Shown: positions 19,007-27,168 of the stretch, piece after piece
Numbering within the stretch: position 1 is the stretch's first letter
How the letters are laid out: each line of letters begins with the position of its first letter
DNA from: Vibrio sp. ES.051
Lineage (GTDB): Bacteria; Pseudomonadota; Gammaproteobacteria; Enterobacterales; Vibrionaceae
DNA: 64,000 nt
Assembly (NCBI RefSeq): GCF_002563795.1
Contig: NZ_PDJL01000004.1
Location: 1,240,001 to 1,304,000 of the forward strand
Direction of reading: 5' to 3'
Notes under the pieces: model-generated
The model's input: the letters and a program-made list of their open reading frames with translations, nothing else
The model's database searches: none
Told to the model about the DNA's origin: nothing
Position numbers and translations under genes: made by a program

Positions 19007-20434
19007 TTATGCCGGATGCGGAATAGCTTTTAGGCTTTCTTTAGGTGCACTTACTGTCTTGTACGTGTTGTATGCCATTAGGAACATACCAGATAGGAAG
19101 ATGAAACCACCCAAAAAACGCACAAAGTAGAACGGGTAAGATGCTTCTACAGACTCAACAAAGCTATAAGTTAACGTGCCGTCAGAGTTAACCGCGCGCC
19201 ACATCAGACCTTGCATTACACCAGAGATCCACATCGCAACAATGTAAAGCACAGTACCAATTGTCGCTAACCAGAAATGTACGTTAACTAGACCTACTGA
19301 ATACATGCGTCCTTGACCAAATAGGCGAGGAACTAAGTGATATACAGAGCCGATAGAAACCATCGCAACCCAACCTAACGCACCAGAGTGTACATGACCA
19401 ATGGTCCAGTCTGTGTAATGAGAAAGTGCGTTAACCGTCTTAATCGACATCATTGGGCCTTCAAAGGTAGACATTCCATAGAATGACAATGAAACAATTA
19501 GGAAGCGTAAGATAGGGTCATAACGAAGCTTATGCCACGCACCAGACAGCGTCATAATACCGTTGATCATGCCACCCCAAGACGGAGCAAATAAAACTAA
19601 CGACATCACCATACCTAGAGACTGAGTCCAGTCTGGTAGTGCAGTGTAATGAAGGTGGTGAGGGCCAGCCCAAATGTATAATGAGATCAATGCCCAAAAG
19701 TGAACGATAGATAAGCGGTAAGAATAAACAGGACGTTCAGCTTGCTTAGGAACGAAGTAGTACATCATACCTAGGAAACCAGCGGTGAGTAGGAAACCGA
19801 CCGCGTTGTGTCCATACCACCATTGAACCATTGCATCCACAGCGCCAGAGTAAATCGAGTAAGACTTACCAAGGGAAACAGGGATAGCCATACTGTTCAC
19901 GATGTGAAGTACTGCAACCGTGATAATAAAGGCGCCGAAGAACCAGTTTGCCACATAAATATGTGACGTATTTCGTTTCACCAGAGTGCCGAAGAACACC
20001 ACCGCATAAGATACCCACACTAACGCAATTGCGATATCAATAGGCCATTCTAGCTCAGCATATTCTTTTCCCGATGTTAAACCGAGAGGCAAAGTAATGG
20101 CGGCTGCCAGGATGATTGCTTGCCAACCCCAAAAGGTGAAGGCAACGAGTGGGCCACCAAAAAGACGTGTTTGGCATGTACGCTGTACAACGTAATAAGA
20201 CGTTGCGAACAGAGCACTTGTACCAAACGCAAAAATTACCGCATTAGTATGCAGCGGACGTAAACGACTGTACGTCAACCACGGCGTATCAAAGTTTAGC
20301 TGTGGCCAAACTAATTGAGCGGCAATCAAAACACCAACAGCCATACCAACTATGCCCCATAAAATGGTCACAAGGGTAAATTGGCGAACGACTGTATAGT
20401 TGTAGTTTTGTTCAAGCTGCTTTACTTGGCTCAT
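19007..20434 (-). CDS. ccoN: cbb3-type cytochrome c oxidase subunit I (CcoN)
   Basis: The catalytic haem-copper subunit of the high-affinity cbb3 oxidase, 475 residues, twelve membrane spans. Visible metal-ligand histidines include [13 protein letters not shown] (haem b), [12 protein letters not shown] (CuB) and the pair in GPHHLHY, and [17 protein letters not shown] at 20434 ([13 protein letters not shown]) was preferred over one two codons upstream because GGAAG is at proper distance. It heads ccoNOQP. Confidence 0.97.
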   Translation of the reverse strand: MSQVKQLEQNYNYTVVRQFTLVTILWGIVGMAVGVLIAAQLVWPQLNFDTPWLTYSRLRPLHTNAVIFAFGTSALFATSYYVVQRTCQTRLFGGPLVAFTFWGWQAIILAAAITLPLGLTSGKEYAELEWPIDIAIALVWVSYAVVFFGTLVKRNTSHIYVANWFFGAFIITVAVLHIVNSMAIPVSLGKSYSIYSGAVDAMVQWWYGHNAVGFLLTAGFLGMMYYFVPKQAERPVYSYRLSIVHFWALISLYIWAGPHHLHYTALPDWTQSLGMVMSLVLFAPSWGGMINGIMTLSGAWHKLRYDPILRFLIVSLSFYGMSTFEGPMMSIKTVNALSHYTDWTIGHVHSGALGWVAMVSIGSVYHLVPRLFGQGRMYSVGLVNVHFWLATIGTVLYIVAMWISGVMQGLMWRAVNSDGTLTYSFVESVEASYPFYFVRFLGGFIFLSGMFLMAYNTYKTVSAPKESLKAIPHPA

Positions 20435-20589
20435 TTGCATGCTTCCAATTTCTAATTAACTACACTTTACTTTCAACACGACTTGCGTCGTAACACCACC
20501 CAAGTAAACTCAAGAATTTAAGTGTTATCATCACCTTATTTCTATTGCTGACTTTGATAAAAAGTGGCATTTTCAGCATGGCACTATAC

Positions 20590-20606
20590 TTGAATTAACA
20601 ATTCAA
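20590..20606. promoter_or_regulatory. Inverted repeat in the ccoN upstream region
   Basis: Perfect 7-bp arms TTGAATT and AATTCAA around AAC, between divergent ccoN and the small hypothetical gene. It resembles an operator but does not match the FNR consensus. The bound factor is unknown. Confidence 0.4.
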
Positions 20607-20690
20607 TGACAGGGTAGTAACCTTACAGGGCCTCTGGAAATCATTTTTTATTTAAAAAGTTTGAAGTTTGTAACAAGGATATTAGTAATT

Positions 20691-21047
20691 ATGCCGGCAC
20701 AAAAGTTAACAAAGGCGCGACTTGCACAAATCTTAATCATGCTCAGTGTTTTAATCGGAGCCTTTTTCTGGCGGACCTTTACACACGAGACCATCAATAC
20801 CATTGACTGTTCACAAAAAGAGCGATGTGATGTAACAATTGGAGAAGAAAAAATCACGATTAATCGTGATTCATCAGGTATTTCGATCGAAACGATAAAA
20901 AGTAGCACTCTGAAAGTTGATCAAAATCAATCTGGTGAATATGTTGTTCTTCGCGAAACCGACCAACATATTAAATGGGGTTCTATTTCGGAATCTAATA
21001 AAATCAGCTTTAAAAAAGACAAAAACATTATTGTCGTTCAGCTCTAA
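20691..21047 (+). CDS. Hypothetical small membrane-anchored protein
   Basis: An 118-residue protein with an N-terminal membrane anchor (about residues 11-30, QILIMLSVLIGAFFW) and a periplasmic-looking beta-rich domain containing two close cysteines (DCSQKERCDV). ATG at 20691 (MPAQKLTKARL) was preferred to a TTG ten codons upstream. The same gene lies between ccoN and the FIST gene in other Vibrio. It may act with the oxidase or in copper or redox handling, but nothing in the sequence proves this. Confidence 0.75.
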   Translation: MPAQKLTKARLAQILIMLSVLIGAFFWRTFTHETINTIDCSQKERCDVTIGEEKITINRDSSGISIETIKSSTLKVDQNQSGEYVVLRETDQHIKWGSISESNKISFKKDKNIIVVQL

Positions 21048-21160
21048 ATCAGAACTGCTACGAGATAATTGTAACTTTTTGATGAAATACATACCTTCTT
21101 ACTTAATGAAATTTGATCGGAATGGTATAACAACAGCGTGATATTCAATTATAAAAGCGT

Positions 21161-22342
21161 ATGCATTGCCAAACAGTTTTTACTCATATCATCGATGAAC
21201 ATTTAGCTATCGAAAAACTTCGTTCTGAATTGACTCAGGCAAGCTTGTCGTATGTCTTGCTTTACTACACAGAAGAGTATGATTTTAAGTCCATTCGTGA
21301 AGCTTTTCTCAAGTATTTTCCTAGAGTACCTTTCCATGGCGCAAGCTCTTGCCAAGCCGTTATGACGGAGGAGGGGTTTCACTCAGGCCCCGTTATTGCG
21401 GCGTTTGCTATTTATGATTCAGAGTCACATGCTTATGGTACGGGGATTTCCAAAGACAACATAAGTGACAGCGTCTCTTTTGCGTTGGATATGGCGCTTA
21501 AGAGTGCAGGTCGAATCGGCGAAGTACCGAACTTGATCCTTCTCCATGCAACTCCAGGTCAAGAAGAGTCAATTATAGAAGCTATTGATGAGAGGTTTGG
21601 CACGCTTATTCCTATTATCGGCGGCTCTGCTGCAGATAATAACATTGAAGGTAAATGGTCAGTTATCACTGCTCAAGGTCATCAAACATCGGGCATTAGC
21701 GTCACTCTTTTTTACTCTTCCCAGCCTGTCGATATCGCTTTCAGCGCAGGGCACATACCTACAAATATCAAAGGGATAGCAACCAAAACTAATGATAGAT
21801 GCTTACTTGAGATTGACCATCACCCAGCGTTAGATATTTATAGAAAGTGGACCAGTCATCAAGATAATCAGACAAATCAAGATGACCTTTTATTTACTAA
21901 CTCCAGCGCATACCCGCTAGGTCGTGTGGCAGGTTACCTTTATGAACGACCATACTACAAATTATCCCATCCTATTCGCGAGACCCATGATGGTGGAATC
22001 GAACTCTTTACAAGAATAGAAGAGGGAGAAGAACTGACTCTAATGAAAGGGAGCCGTGATCACTTAGTAGCGCGTCCCGCCAAAGTTGTAAATGCAGCCT
22101 TCAATCAAAAGTTAGAAGAATCTCGAAAAATAGGTGTGATAAGCATCTTCTGCGCAGGCCCTATGTTGCACTTAATGCAAGACATAAATAGCGTCTGCGA
22201 ACAAATTAATCAGGAACTAGAACACTTACCTTTTATTTGCCCGTTTACCTTTGGTGAGCAAGGGAGATTCATTGGTGGTGAAAATGGACACGGAAACTTG
22301 ATGATATCATCAGCAATCTTCCATAGACCTTATGAAAGATAA
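21161..22342 (+). CDS. FIST domain sensor protein (VpsV-like)
   Basis: A 393-residue protein with FIST N and FIST C domains, predicted small-ligand sensing modules. Visible features are VPFHGASSCQAVMTEEGF, IGGSAADN near 150, and the C-terminal CPFTFGEQGRF. It has no membrane span, so it is cytoplasmic. It overlaps the hybrid kinase gene by 11 bp; the pair corresponds by place and domains to VpsV and VpsS of V. cholerae. The likely role is to control the kinase activity (family knowledge plus inference). Confidence 0.9.
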   Translation: MHCQTVFTHIIDEHLAIEKLRSELTQASLSYVLLYYTEEYDFKSIREAFLKYFPRVPFHGASSCQAVMTEEGFHSGPVIAAFAIYDSESHAYGTGISKDNISDSVSFALDMALKSAGRIGEVPNLILLHATPGQEESIIEAIDERFGTLIPIIGGSAADNNIEGKWSVITAQGHQTSGISVTLFYSSQPVDIAFSAGHIPTNIKGIATKTNDRCLLEIDHHPALDIYRKWTSHQDNQTNQDDLLFTNSSAYPLGRVAGYLYERPYYKLSHPIRETHDGGIELFTRIEEGEELTLMKGSRDHLVARPAKVVNAAFNQKLEESRKIGVISIFCAGPMLHLMQDINSVCEQINQELEHLPFICPFTFGEQGRFIGGENGHGNLMISSAIFHRPYER

Positions 22343-24053
22343 ATACATCGATATATTTCAACAGGAAGCGTTGCAAGAGGCGTTAGTCGATCTCAAGCAG
22401 GCTAGGCAAAGAGAGCGGTTACTTGTGGAAGAGAATAAAGCGATTCTCTCTGCAATATCTGCGATGAGCAAAGCCAAAAATATTAATGAGATATTTACCG
22501 AATTAACCAACGTTTTTAAGAAGTACATCAGTTTCGACGACTTTATTGTACTTACACGTGATGGTGAACACTATCCATTCAAAACCTTAATAACGACGAA
22601 TAGCGTGTTTGACTCGGTTAATTGGTTACAAGGTGACGTAATGGATAGGGCTCTAAATGGTGAGTGTATCTTGCTATTTGAGCCAACAAAAATAGATGAG
22701 TTTGCTAATTTAAATAGCTTCGTCAAAAGCCACGTCAATTCAGTTGTTTTAACAGGTCTTCGCTCTGAAGTAACACAAACTGTTATCTTATTGGTCTGTG
22801 CTCAGAAAGGGCACTTCAGTATCGAACAAAAAGAAACGCTTAGGCGATTTAGACCCTTAATCGAACGCGCTGTCATCGATATTGAAACTAAAGAAAGGTT
22901 ACAGCGTATCGTCGAGGTGAGGACAACTCAGCTTGCTAAGGCAAGAGAAGAGGCCGTGTTCGCTAATCGTTCCAAATCTGAGTTTTTAGCAATGATGAGC
23001 CATGAAATACGTACCCCTCTAAACTCTGTGCTTGGAATGTTCGATATATTAAGGCAATCAACGTTATCAGAAGAGCAAATTGACGCACTTAGCCAAATGG
23101 AATGCTCAGCAGAATTACTTCTGGCGATAATAAGTGACATACTCGATTTATCCAAAATTGAGTCAGGCAGTTTCCAGTTAAATGAACAGTGGATAAGCTT
23201 AAAAGACACTGTCACTTTTGTTGTGTCTCAACAAAAACAAATGGCCAAGAAAAAGAACCTTCACTTTGAATTTCACTACACCGTTTCACACGATAAACAA
23301 TTTTGGATTGATTCAACAAGACTCTCTCAAATCCTTTTTAACTTGATTGGTAACGCGATTAAATTTACCGATTTTGGCACGGTGAACATTTCTGTTTCTG
23401 AGCAAGATGACGAGCTCATTGTAACCATTTCGGATACTGGTATTGGTATTTCTAAAACGAAATTAGAATATCTGTTCACGGCGTTTTATCAGGGTGACAG
23501 ATCAATAACCAGACGTTTCGGTGGGACAGGATTAGGCCTAGCAATAACAAAACACCTTGTCGAGATGATGCGAGGAACAATACAAGTTGAGAGTGAAGAA
23601 AGTGTAGGCTCTACATTCACGATAACAGTTCCTGTTCTAACTAGGAATAATCAGTGTCGTCCCGTTAAAATAGAGCCTAACCAACCAAATAAAGCAATGG
23701 ATCTTCTTGTGGTAGAAGATACCGAGTCCAACCAGTTGGTCATAAAGTTGATCTTAAGTAAGCTTGGTCATAACGTACATATTGCAAACCATGGCGAAGA
23801 AGCATTAACGTTCTTAGAAGAAAACAGCAATTTGGTTGATATTATTTTTATGGATGTATCTATGCCGGTAATGGATGGTATTACTGCAACAAAGTTAATT
23901 CGTGAAAAAGGAATTCAGGTTCCAATCATTGCGTTAACGGCACATGCTTTAGAAAGTGACCGCGATAAATGTTTAGAAGCAGGAATGAACAACTTCATTT
24001 CAAAGCCAGTTCGAAGGCAAGATATCTTCAACGCAATACAGTCTTGTGAATAG
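22332..24053 (+). CDS. Hybrid sensor histidine kinase/response regulator (VpsS-like)
   Basis: A 573-residue soluble hybrid kinase. An N-terminal coiled coil (about 10-45) is followed by a GAF-like region (about 45-190), HisKA with [11 protein letters not shown] (His224), HATPase with [15 protein letters not shown] and GGTGLGLAI, and a receiver with Asp508 in [11 protein letters not shown]. There is no HPt domain, so it must pass phosphate to a separate one. V. cholerae VpsS, encoded at the same place, feeds LuxU and promotes biofilm; the same role is inferred here. Translation is coupled to the FIST gene. Confidence 0.9.
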   Translation: MKDKYIDIFQQEALQEALVDLKQARQRERLLVEENKAILSAISAMSKAKNINEIFTELTNVFKKYISFDDFIVLTRDGEHYPFKTLITTNSVFDSVNWLQGDVMDRALNGECILLFEPTKIDEFANLNSFVKSHVNSVVLTGLRSEVTQTVILLVCAQKGHFSIEQKETLRRFRPLIERAVIDIETKERLQRIVEVRTTQLAKAREEAVFANRSKSEFLAMMSHEIRTPLNSVLGMFDILRQSTLSEEQIDALSQMECSAELLLAIISDILDLSKIESGSFQLNEQWISLKDTVTFVVSQQKQMAKKKNLHFEFHYTVSHDKQFWIDSTRLSQILFNLIGNAIKFTDFGTVNISVSEQDDELIVTISDTGIGISKTKLEYLFTAFYQGDRSITRRFGGTGLGLAITKHLVEMMRGTIQVESEESVGSTFTITVPVLTRNNQCRPVKIEPNQPNKAMDLLVVEDTESNQLVIKLILSKLGHNVHIANHGEEALTFLEENSNLVDIIFMDVSMPVMDGITATKLIREKGIQVPIIALTAHALESDRDKCLEAGMNNFISKPVRRQDIFNAIQSCE

Positions 24054-24055
24054 CA

Positions 24056-24101
24056 TTAATATAGCTCTTAACAATCGATAGATTATTAAGAGCTATATTA
24101 A
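24056..24101 (+). terminator. Strong hairpin after the hybrid kinase gene
   Basis: Perfect 16-bp arms, TTAATATAGCTCTTAA and its complement, around a 14-base loop just past the stop codon. It ends transcription about 100 bp before the dif site. Confidence 0.75.
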
Positions 24102-24199
24102 GTATTTTATGGTAAATAACGATTATGTTTAATTGCTTTTCGGATCACAGAGCGGAGGGGGTTAAGCTAGGTGTGTTAAGTGAAACTCATTTGTCCATA

Positions 24200-24227
24200 A
24201 TTTAACATAATATACATAATGCGAACT
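24200..24227. other. dif: attL: chromosomal dif site with prophage XerC arm
   Basis: Read as XerD arm ATTTAACATAA, centre TATACA and XerC arm TAATGCGAACT. This matches the Vibrio dif1 consensus except one base in the XerC arm (A where dif1 and the right-hand site have C). Together with the site at 31787-31815 it marks the ends of the inovirus prophage: crossover beside the XerC arm gives one phage-derived arm here and the chromosomal arm at the right end. It is the functional XerCD site for chromosome dimer resolution. Confidence 0.92.
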
Positions 24228-24558
24228 TGAGTTGCTCTAAATTGGTGAGTGAAAACACTCCGTAAAGCATTGAAATACTTGGTAATCCTAGCCCGTTAAA
24301 CTTTTTTGCAATCTTCGCCCAAGCTTGTTGAGCTTCATAGGTTTTCGCTTTATCAGCAGCTAGGTATACCAATACTGATTCTATATCGGCTCCCACTTCT
24401 TTCGCTAGAAAAAGCACTTCTTTTTCAGTTAGATAGCGTTGTCCATTTCTTATATTTGATAGTTTTTGAGTGCTTATCCCTAAGTCGTGAGCGATTTGCT
24501 TGTCTTGCACATAATTCTTCGCTGATTTATATGCGTCTAGCAATTGGTTTATGTACAT
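24202..24558 (-). CDS. Phage DUF3693 / Cro-CI-like repressor, 3' end in dif
   Basis: A 118-residue protein with an N-terminal helix-turn-helix (DKQIAHDLGISTQKLSNIRNG, about 19-39) and the DUF3693 region after it. GAGGA precedes the ATG. It is the probable phage repressor, read away from the replication genes across a shared control region. The last codons, LCILC and the TAA stop, lie in the attL dif sequence: residues after the Leu encoded at 24219-24217 come from chromosomal DNA. In the circular phage the frame would continue for about 36 residues. Confidence 0.85.
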   Translation of the reverse strand: MYINQLLDAYKSAKNYVQDKQIAHDLGISTQKLSNIRNGQRYLTEKEVLFLAKEVGADIESVLVYLAADKAKTYEAQQAWAKIAKKFNGLGLPSISMLYGVFSLTNLEQLKFALCILC

Positions 24559-24604
24559 TTTTAAATCCTCATTAATGCGCTTGCTTTTTCATTCTAGCTT
24601 AACA

Positions 24605-24670
24605 TCATGCAAATTCGGGTATTTACACTATGCAAAACTGCATGTTTAATAATATGCATATTAGCATATT
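24605..24670. promoter_or_regulatory. Probable phage operator region
   Basis: Between the divergent repressor and early genes there are two palindromes: ATGCA-AAAC-TGCAT (24630-24643) and AATATGC-ATATTA-GCATATT (24651-24670), plus a further ATGCA at 24607. Repeated ATGCA half-sites suggest repressor binding sites. Confidence 0.55.
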
Positions 24671-24671
24671 A

Positions 24672-24727
24672 GACCGCCTCGCTTGGGGCGTTTGCCCTTG
24701 ACGCTTTCGCGCTTGGCTTTGGCGGTC
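24672..24727. repeat. Long-range inverted repeat, candidate phage origin hairpin
   Basis: GACCGCC (24672-24678) pairs with GGCGGTC (24721-24727); the GC-rich segment between them contains further short complementary blocks. Placed just before the replication genes, it may be a rolling-circle or complementary-strand origin. The nick site cannot be located from sequence. Confidence 0.4.
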
Positions 24728-24755
24728 ACTCTCTCAACTGGTCAAGGTGGTTGTT

Positions 24756-24971
24756 ATGTCTCGTTCAATGTTCGTGCTCTGTCAAGATTGTTTGAAAGTG
24801 TCCATTTATTCTGATGCTCGTCATAACGAAGATGAACTATGCAGTTGTGGTGGTCAATTCTGTGGCTGTTCATTCTGTAATGCTGAGGCTAAGCAGATTG
24901 TCGCCGATGACAAGAATCATGTTTTACATGGCCTTTCTGATTCGACACTTTTTGAGTTGAGCGAGGCTTAA
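24756..24971 (+). CDS. Small Cys-rich phage protein, possible zinc ribbon
   Basis: A 71-residue protein. CQDC near the N-terminus and CSCGGQFCGCSFC in the middle give seven cysteines in a zinc-ribbon-like arrangement. ATG at 24756 is preceded by AAGGTGG at good spacing, so it was chosen over the GTG at 24747. It is the first gene of the phage early operon and 2 bp ahead of the next gene. Function not recognised; DNA or protein binding is possible. Confidence 0.7.
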   Translation: MSRSMFVLCQDCLKVSIYSDARHNEDELCSCGGQFCGCSFCNAEAKQIVADDKNHVLHGLSDSTLFELSEA

Positions 24972-24973
24972 TC

Positions 24974-25174
24974 ATGGATTCCATTTATTTTGACAATGAA
25001 CCCCAAATCGGAATCAATGCCTATTTTCCTTGGGGTCACCACTTCTTTAAAAATCAGTCAGATTTCAATCTGTTTCTGAATATTCATTACGGTAATGACG
25101 AATACCAACTGATTGAAATCACTGACGAAAACTATAACGAACTGCTCTTAAAGGGGGTCTTTCATGCAATCTAA
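24974..25174 (+). CDS. Hypothetical phage protein (66 aa)
   Basis: A short acidic protein, MDSIYFDNEPQIGINAYFPW at the start, without membrane span or known motif. It begins 2 bp after the Cys-rich gene and overlaps the Rep gene by 11 bp, so it is translated as part of the replication module. Similar small unknown genes precede Rep in other vibriophages. Confidence 0.65.
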   Translation: MDSIYFDNEPQIGINAYFPWGHHFFKNQSDFNLFLNIHYGNDEYQLIEITDENYNELLLKGVFHAI

Positions 25175-26264
25175 AGATGAAGTACGCCCTGTTAAAATTG
25201 ACCACTTAGCATTTACGTTCAATTACGGTGATTTGCGTCACCTCGATAAGTCTAGCGACCAAGATTTTGTCAATTTGCAGCTTCCTGAGTTTCGTCAACC
25301 TGCCGCTGGTACTCCTGAGGCGATTGAGGGTGCTATGCAGCGACACAAAGATAAAGTTCGTAAAGTCCTTTCGCATCGCTTTGATGAATTCATGTTTAAA
25401 ATTTTTGGCTTTCGTTTGTCGCCTATGCGTGGTCGTGGTTTGCATGGTTATCAAGATTCGATGGTGATTCTAGATTCAACAGGGACAGTTGAATGCGGTC
25501 TGGTCGGTATTGGTGGTAACAATGATACGGTTTTTGTCCAGATTAACGGCTCTGGTTGTACCAAGCTTTTTGATTACACCACAAACAAAAAATTGCACTA
25601 CTGGTTATCGACGGTGCTCGGTGTTACTCGCCTCGCCCGTCTTGATTTAGCGGTGGACGATTACACGGGTATTTTTGATTGTTGTTACGCTGAAATGTGT
25701 TTCTACAATGGTGCTTTTCGCACTTCCAATCGTGGTCGTGGCCCTTCTATGGTGCCGCACAAGCGGATTACTCAAAGCGGTGAATTGTTGGAAGAAGCCA
25801 CTATTGTTGGTTCTCGTTCTTCATTGGTTTATTGGCGTGTTTACAACAAGAAATTAGAGCAAAAAATCACTGACCCTGAGGTGATTTGGTATCGAAATGA
25901 AGTTGAGCTTAAAAAGTGCGATGTGGATATGCTCGCCTCTCCTGCTTCGGCTTTTGCTGGCCTGTGTGATTTTGCTGCCAGCATTGAACCTGCTGAACCT
26001 GTCAAATTTTCTCAAAACAAGAAAGCGCAAGGTTTGGAATTCTTTTCACGTATCGCTTGGGCTCGTCGCCAGTGCGGTAAAGCGTTATCTGAAGTTATCG
26101 CCATGACTGAAGGTGACTTGGGGGAAGCGTTCGGAATGCTTATCCCTGAAAAATATCGACGTATTAATTTTAACGAGCTTGGCGTTCCTGATGCTTACGC
26201 TCATCTCAAATCATTAACTTTAGAGAGTCAAGATTATGCCAGTAATTACTGCCGTGGTTATTAA
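25164..26264 (+). CDS. Phage replication initiation protein (RstA/pII-like)
   Basis: A 366-residue rolling-circle replication initiator of the inovirus replication-initiation-factor family. Features include TRLARLDLAVDDYTGIFD, RSSLVYWRVYNKK and WYRNEVELKK, the His/Asp and Tyr regions typical of this family. It would nick the double-stranded form to start plus-strand synthesis. AAGGGGGT precedes the ATG. Its 3' end overlaps the ssDNA-binding gene by 29 bp. Confidence 0.88.
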   Translation: MQSKDEVRPVKIDHLAFTFNYGDLRHLDKSSDQDFVNLQLPEFRQPAAGTPEAIEGAMQRHKDKVRKVLSHRFDEFMFKIFGFRLSPMRGRGLHGYQDSMVILDSTGTVECGLVGIGGNNDTVFVQINGSGCTKLFDYTTNKKLHYWLSTVLGVTRLARLDLAVDDYTGIFDCCYAEMCFYNGAFRTSNRGRGPSMVPHKRITQSGELLEEATIVGSRSSLVYWRVYNKKLEQKITDPEVIWYRNEVELKKCDVDMLASPASAFAGLCDFAASIEPAEPVKFSQNKKAQGLEFFSRIAWARRQCGKALSEVIAMTEGDLGEAFGMLIPEKYRRINFNELGVPDAYAHLKSLTLESQDYASNYCRGY

Positions 26265-26571
26265 AAAGTTCCCGAAATCGGGAATGGAATTTGCGGAATT
26301 ATCCGTTCTTCGCACTGTCGAGCAAGTGGATGTTGAAAAATTCAAGCAACGCGGAATCGGTTTGAACACTGATATTCCTTACAACAAACAACCTATTCGA
26401 ATTAATTTGCAATACGCAGAAAAGCTTATTGATTCAAAAGCCTTCGTTCCCAATCGTGAGTATGAAATTCGTTTCGGCTCTAACATTGACGACCCGTTAG
26501 ATATCCAAGCGGTGGAAATTGTGCCTGTTGATGAAGAAATCAAAAAGCATTTTCAAGCGAGCTTTAAGTAA
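26236..26571 (+). CDS. Phage ssDNA-binding protein, DUF1293 family (gV/RstB-like)
   Basis: A 111-residue protein beginning MPVITAVVIKKFPKSGMEFAELSVL. Sequence and place match the DUF1293 family found in Vf12/Vf33-type phages, which are the gene V equivalents that coat single-stranded progeny DNA. The fold is expected to be OB-like. It overlaps Rep and is 2 bp before the next gene. Confidence 0.82.
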   Translation: MPVITAVVIKKFPKSGMEFAELSVLRTVEQVDVEKFKQRGIGLNTDIPYNKQPIRINLQYAEKLIDSKAFVPNREYEIRFGSNIDDPLDIQAVEIVPVDEEIKKHFQASFK

Positions 26572-26573
26572 TT

Positions 26574-26819
26574 ATGACTTTGACGGTTTGCGCGGAAATC
26601 TTAACTGATGGTTCGATAAAGGCGTTTCCTTATGAGCCATTAGCTAACTGTACGTTTGTGATTGTGAGTAATGATGATTACAACCTGATTTCCAGCCGTT
26701 CAAACCTTCAATTTGATATTGATGCAGCATTTTATGCAGAAATAACAGGCTATTTGCTGCTGTCTTTTGTGTCCGGTCATGTGCTCGGGCGAATCGTTAA
26801 GGGGCTTGGTAAAGCCTAA
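26574..26819 (+). CDS. Hypothetical phage protein, possible minor virion protein
   Basis: An 81-residue protein with a beta-like N-terminal half and a hydrophobic C-terminal stretch (about 57-74, AEITGYLLLSFVSGHVLG) followed by a basic end. Between the ssDNA-binding and major coat genes, where filamentous phages keep small coat or assembly proteins. I do not recognise the family. Confidence 0.65.
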   Translation: MTLTVCAEILTDGSIKAFPYEPLANCTFVIVSNDDYNLISSRSNLQFDIDAAFYAEITGYLLLSFVSGHVLGRIVKGLGKA

Positions 26820-26844
26820 TTTTAAAACTATTGGAGTTAATATC

Positions 26845-27036
26845 ATGAAAAAATTATCTGTTCTTTTGGCTACTGCGGTAGCGTCTGGCTCTACTTTCGC
26901 GGCTGACCATTCAGCGGCTATCGGCACGGCGGTTACTGAAGGTCAAGCAAACTATACGCTAGTTGTTGTTGGTCTGATTGGCCTCGCGGCTATCGGCTTC
27001 GGTCTTCGTATGATGATTGGTGCGATGCGCTCGTAA
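26845..27036 (+). CDS. Phage major coat protein (pVIII-like)
   Basis: A 63-residue precursor with signal peptide MKKLSVLLATAVASGSTFA and mature coat of about 44 residues starting ADHSAAIGTAV: an acidic, helical N-part, a membrane core (YTLVVVGLIGLAAIGFGL) and a basic end (RMMIGAMRS). This is the exact layout of inovirus major coat proteins. GGAG precedes the ATG, which is the second possible start in a longer open frame. Confidence 0.92.
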   Translation: MKKLSVLLATAVASGSTFAADHSAAIGTAVTEGQANYTLVVVGLIGLAAIGFGLRMMIGAMRS

Positions 27037-27041
27037 TTACT

Positions 27042-27140
27042 ATGCAAGAAACACTAACCGCTATTCTCACCTTGCTTTTCGCTCTCTCGATGTTTGGTGG
27101 GTTTGTCGGGGGTTTTAAGTCTGGTGTTAACGCCTCCTAG
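27042..27140 (+). CDS. Tiny phage membrane protein (pVII/pIX-like, 32 aa)
   Basis: A short gene, MQETLTAILTLLFALSMFGG then FVGGFKSGVNAS, directly after the major coat gene (5-bp gap). One membrane span and about 32 residues fit the small end-cap proteins pVII or pIX. The stop codon lies in the terminator hairpin that follows. Confidence 0.7.
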   Translation: MQETLTAILTLLFALSMFGGFVGGFKSGVNAS

Positions 27141-27154
27141 TGGGGCGTTATTTT
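27129..27154 (+). terminator. Phage terminator after the coat genes
   Basis: AACGCCTC pairs with GGGGCGTT (one G-T pair) around CTAGT and is followed by ATTTTTAT. A terminator here separates highly expressed coat genes from the adsorption protein, as in M13 and CTX-type phages. Confidence 0.82.
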
Positions 27155-27168
27155 TATAAGGTATACAA

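Noticed and set aside
20554..20567. TTGAT half-site as an FNR box for ccoNOQP
   Set aside because: Only one half matches (TTGATAAAAAGTGG); the second half has almost no agreement with ATCAA.
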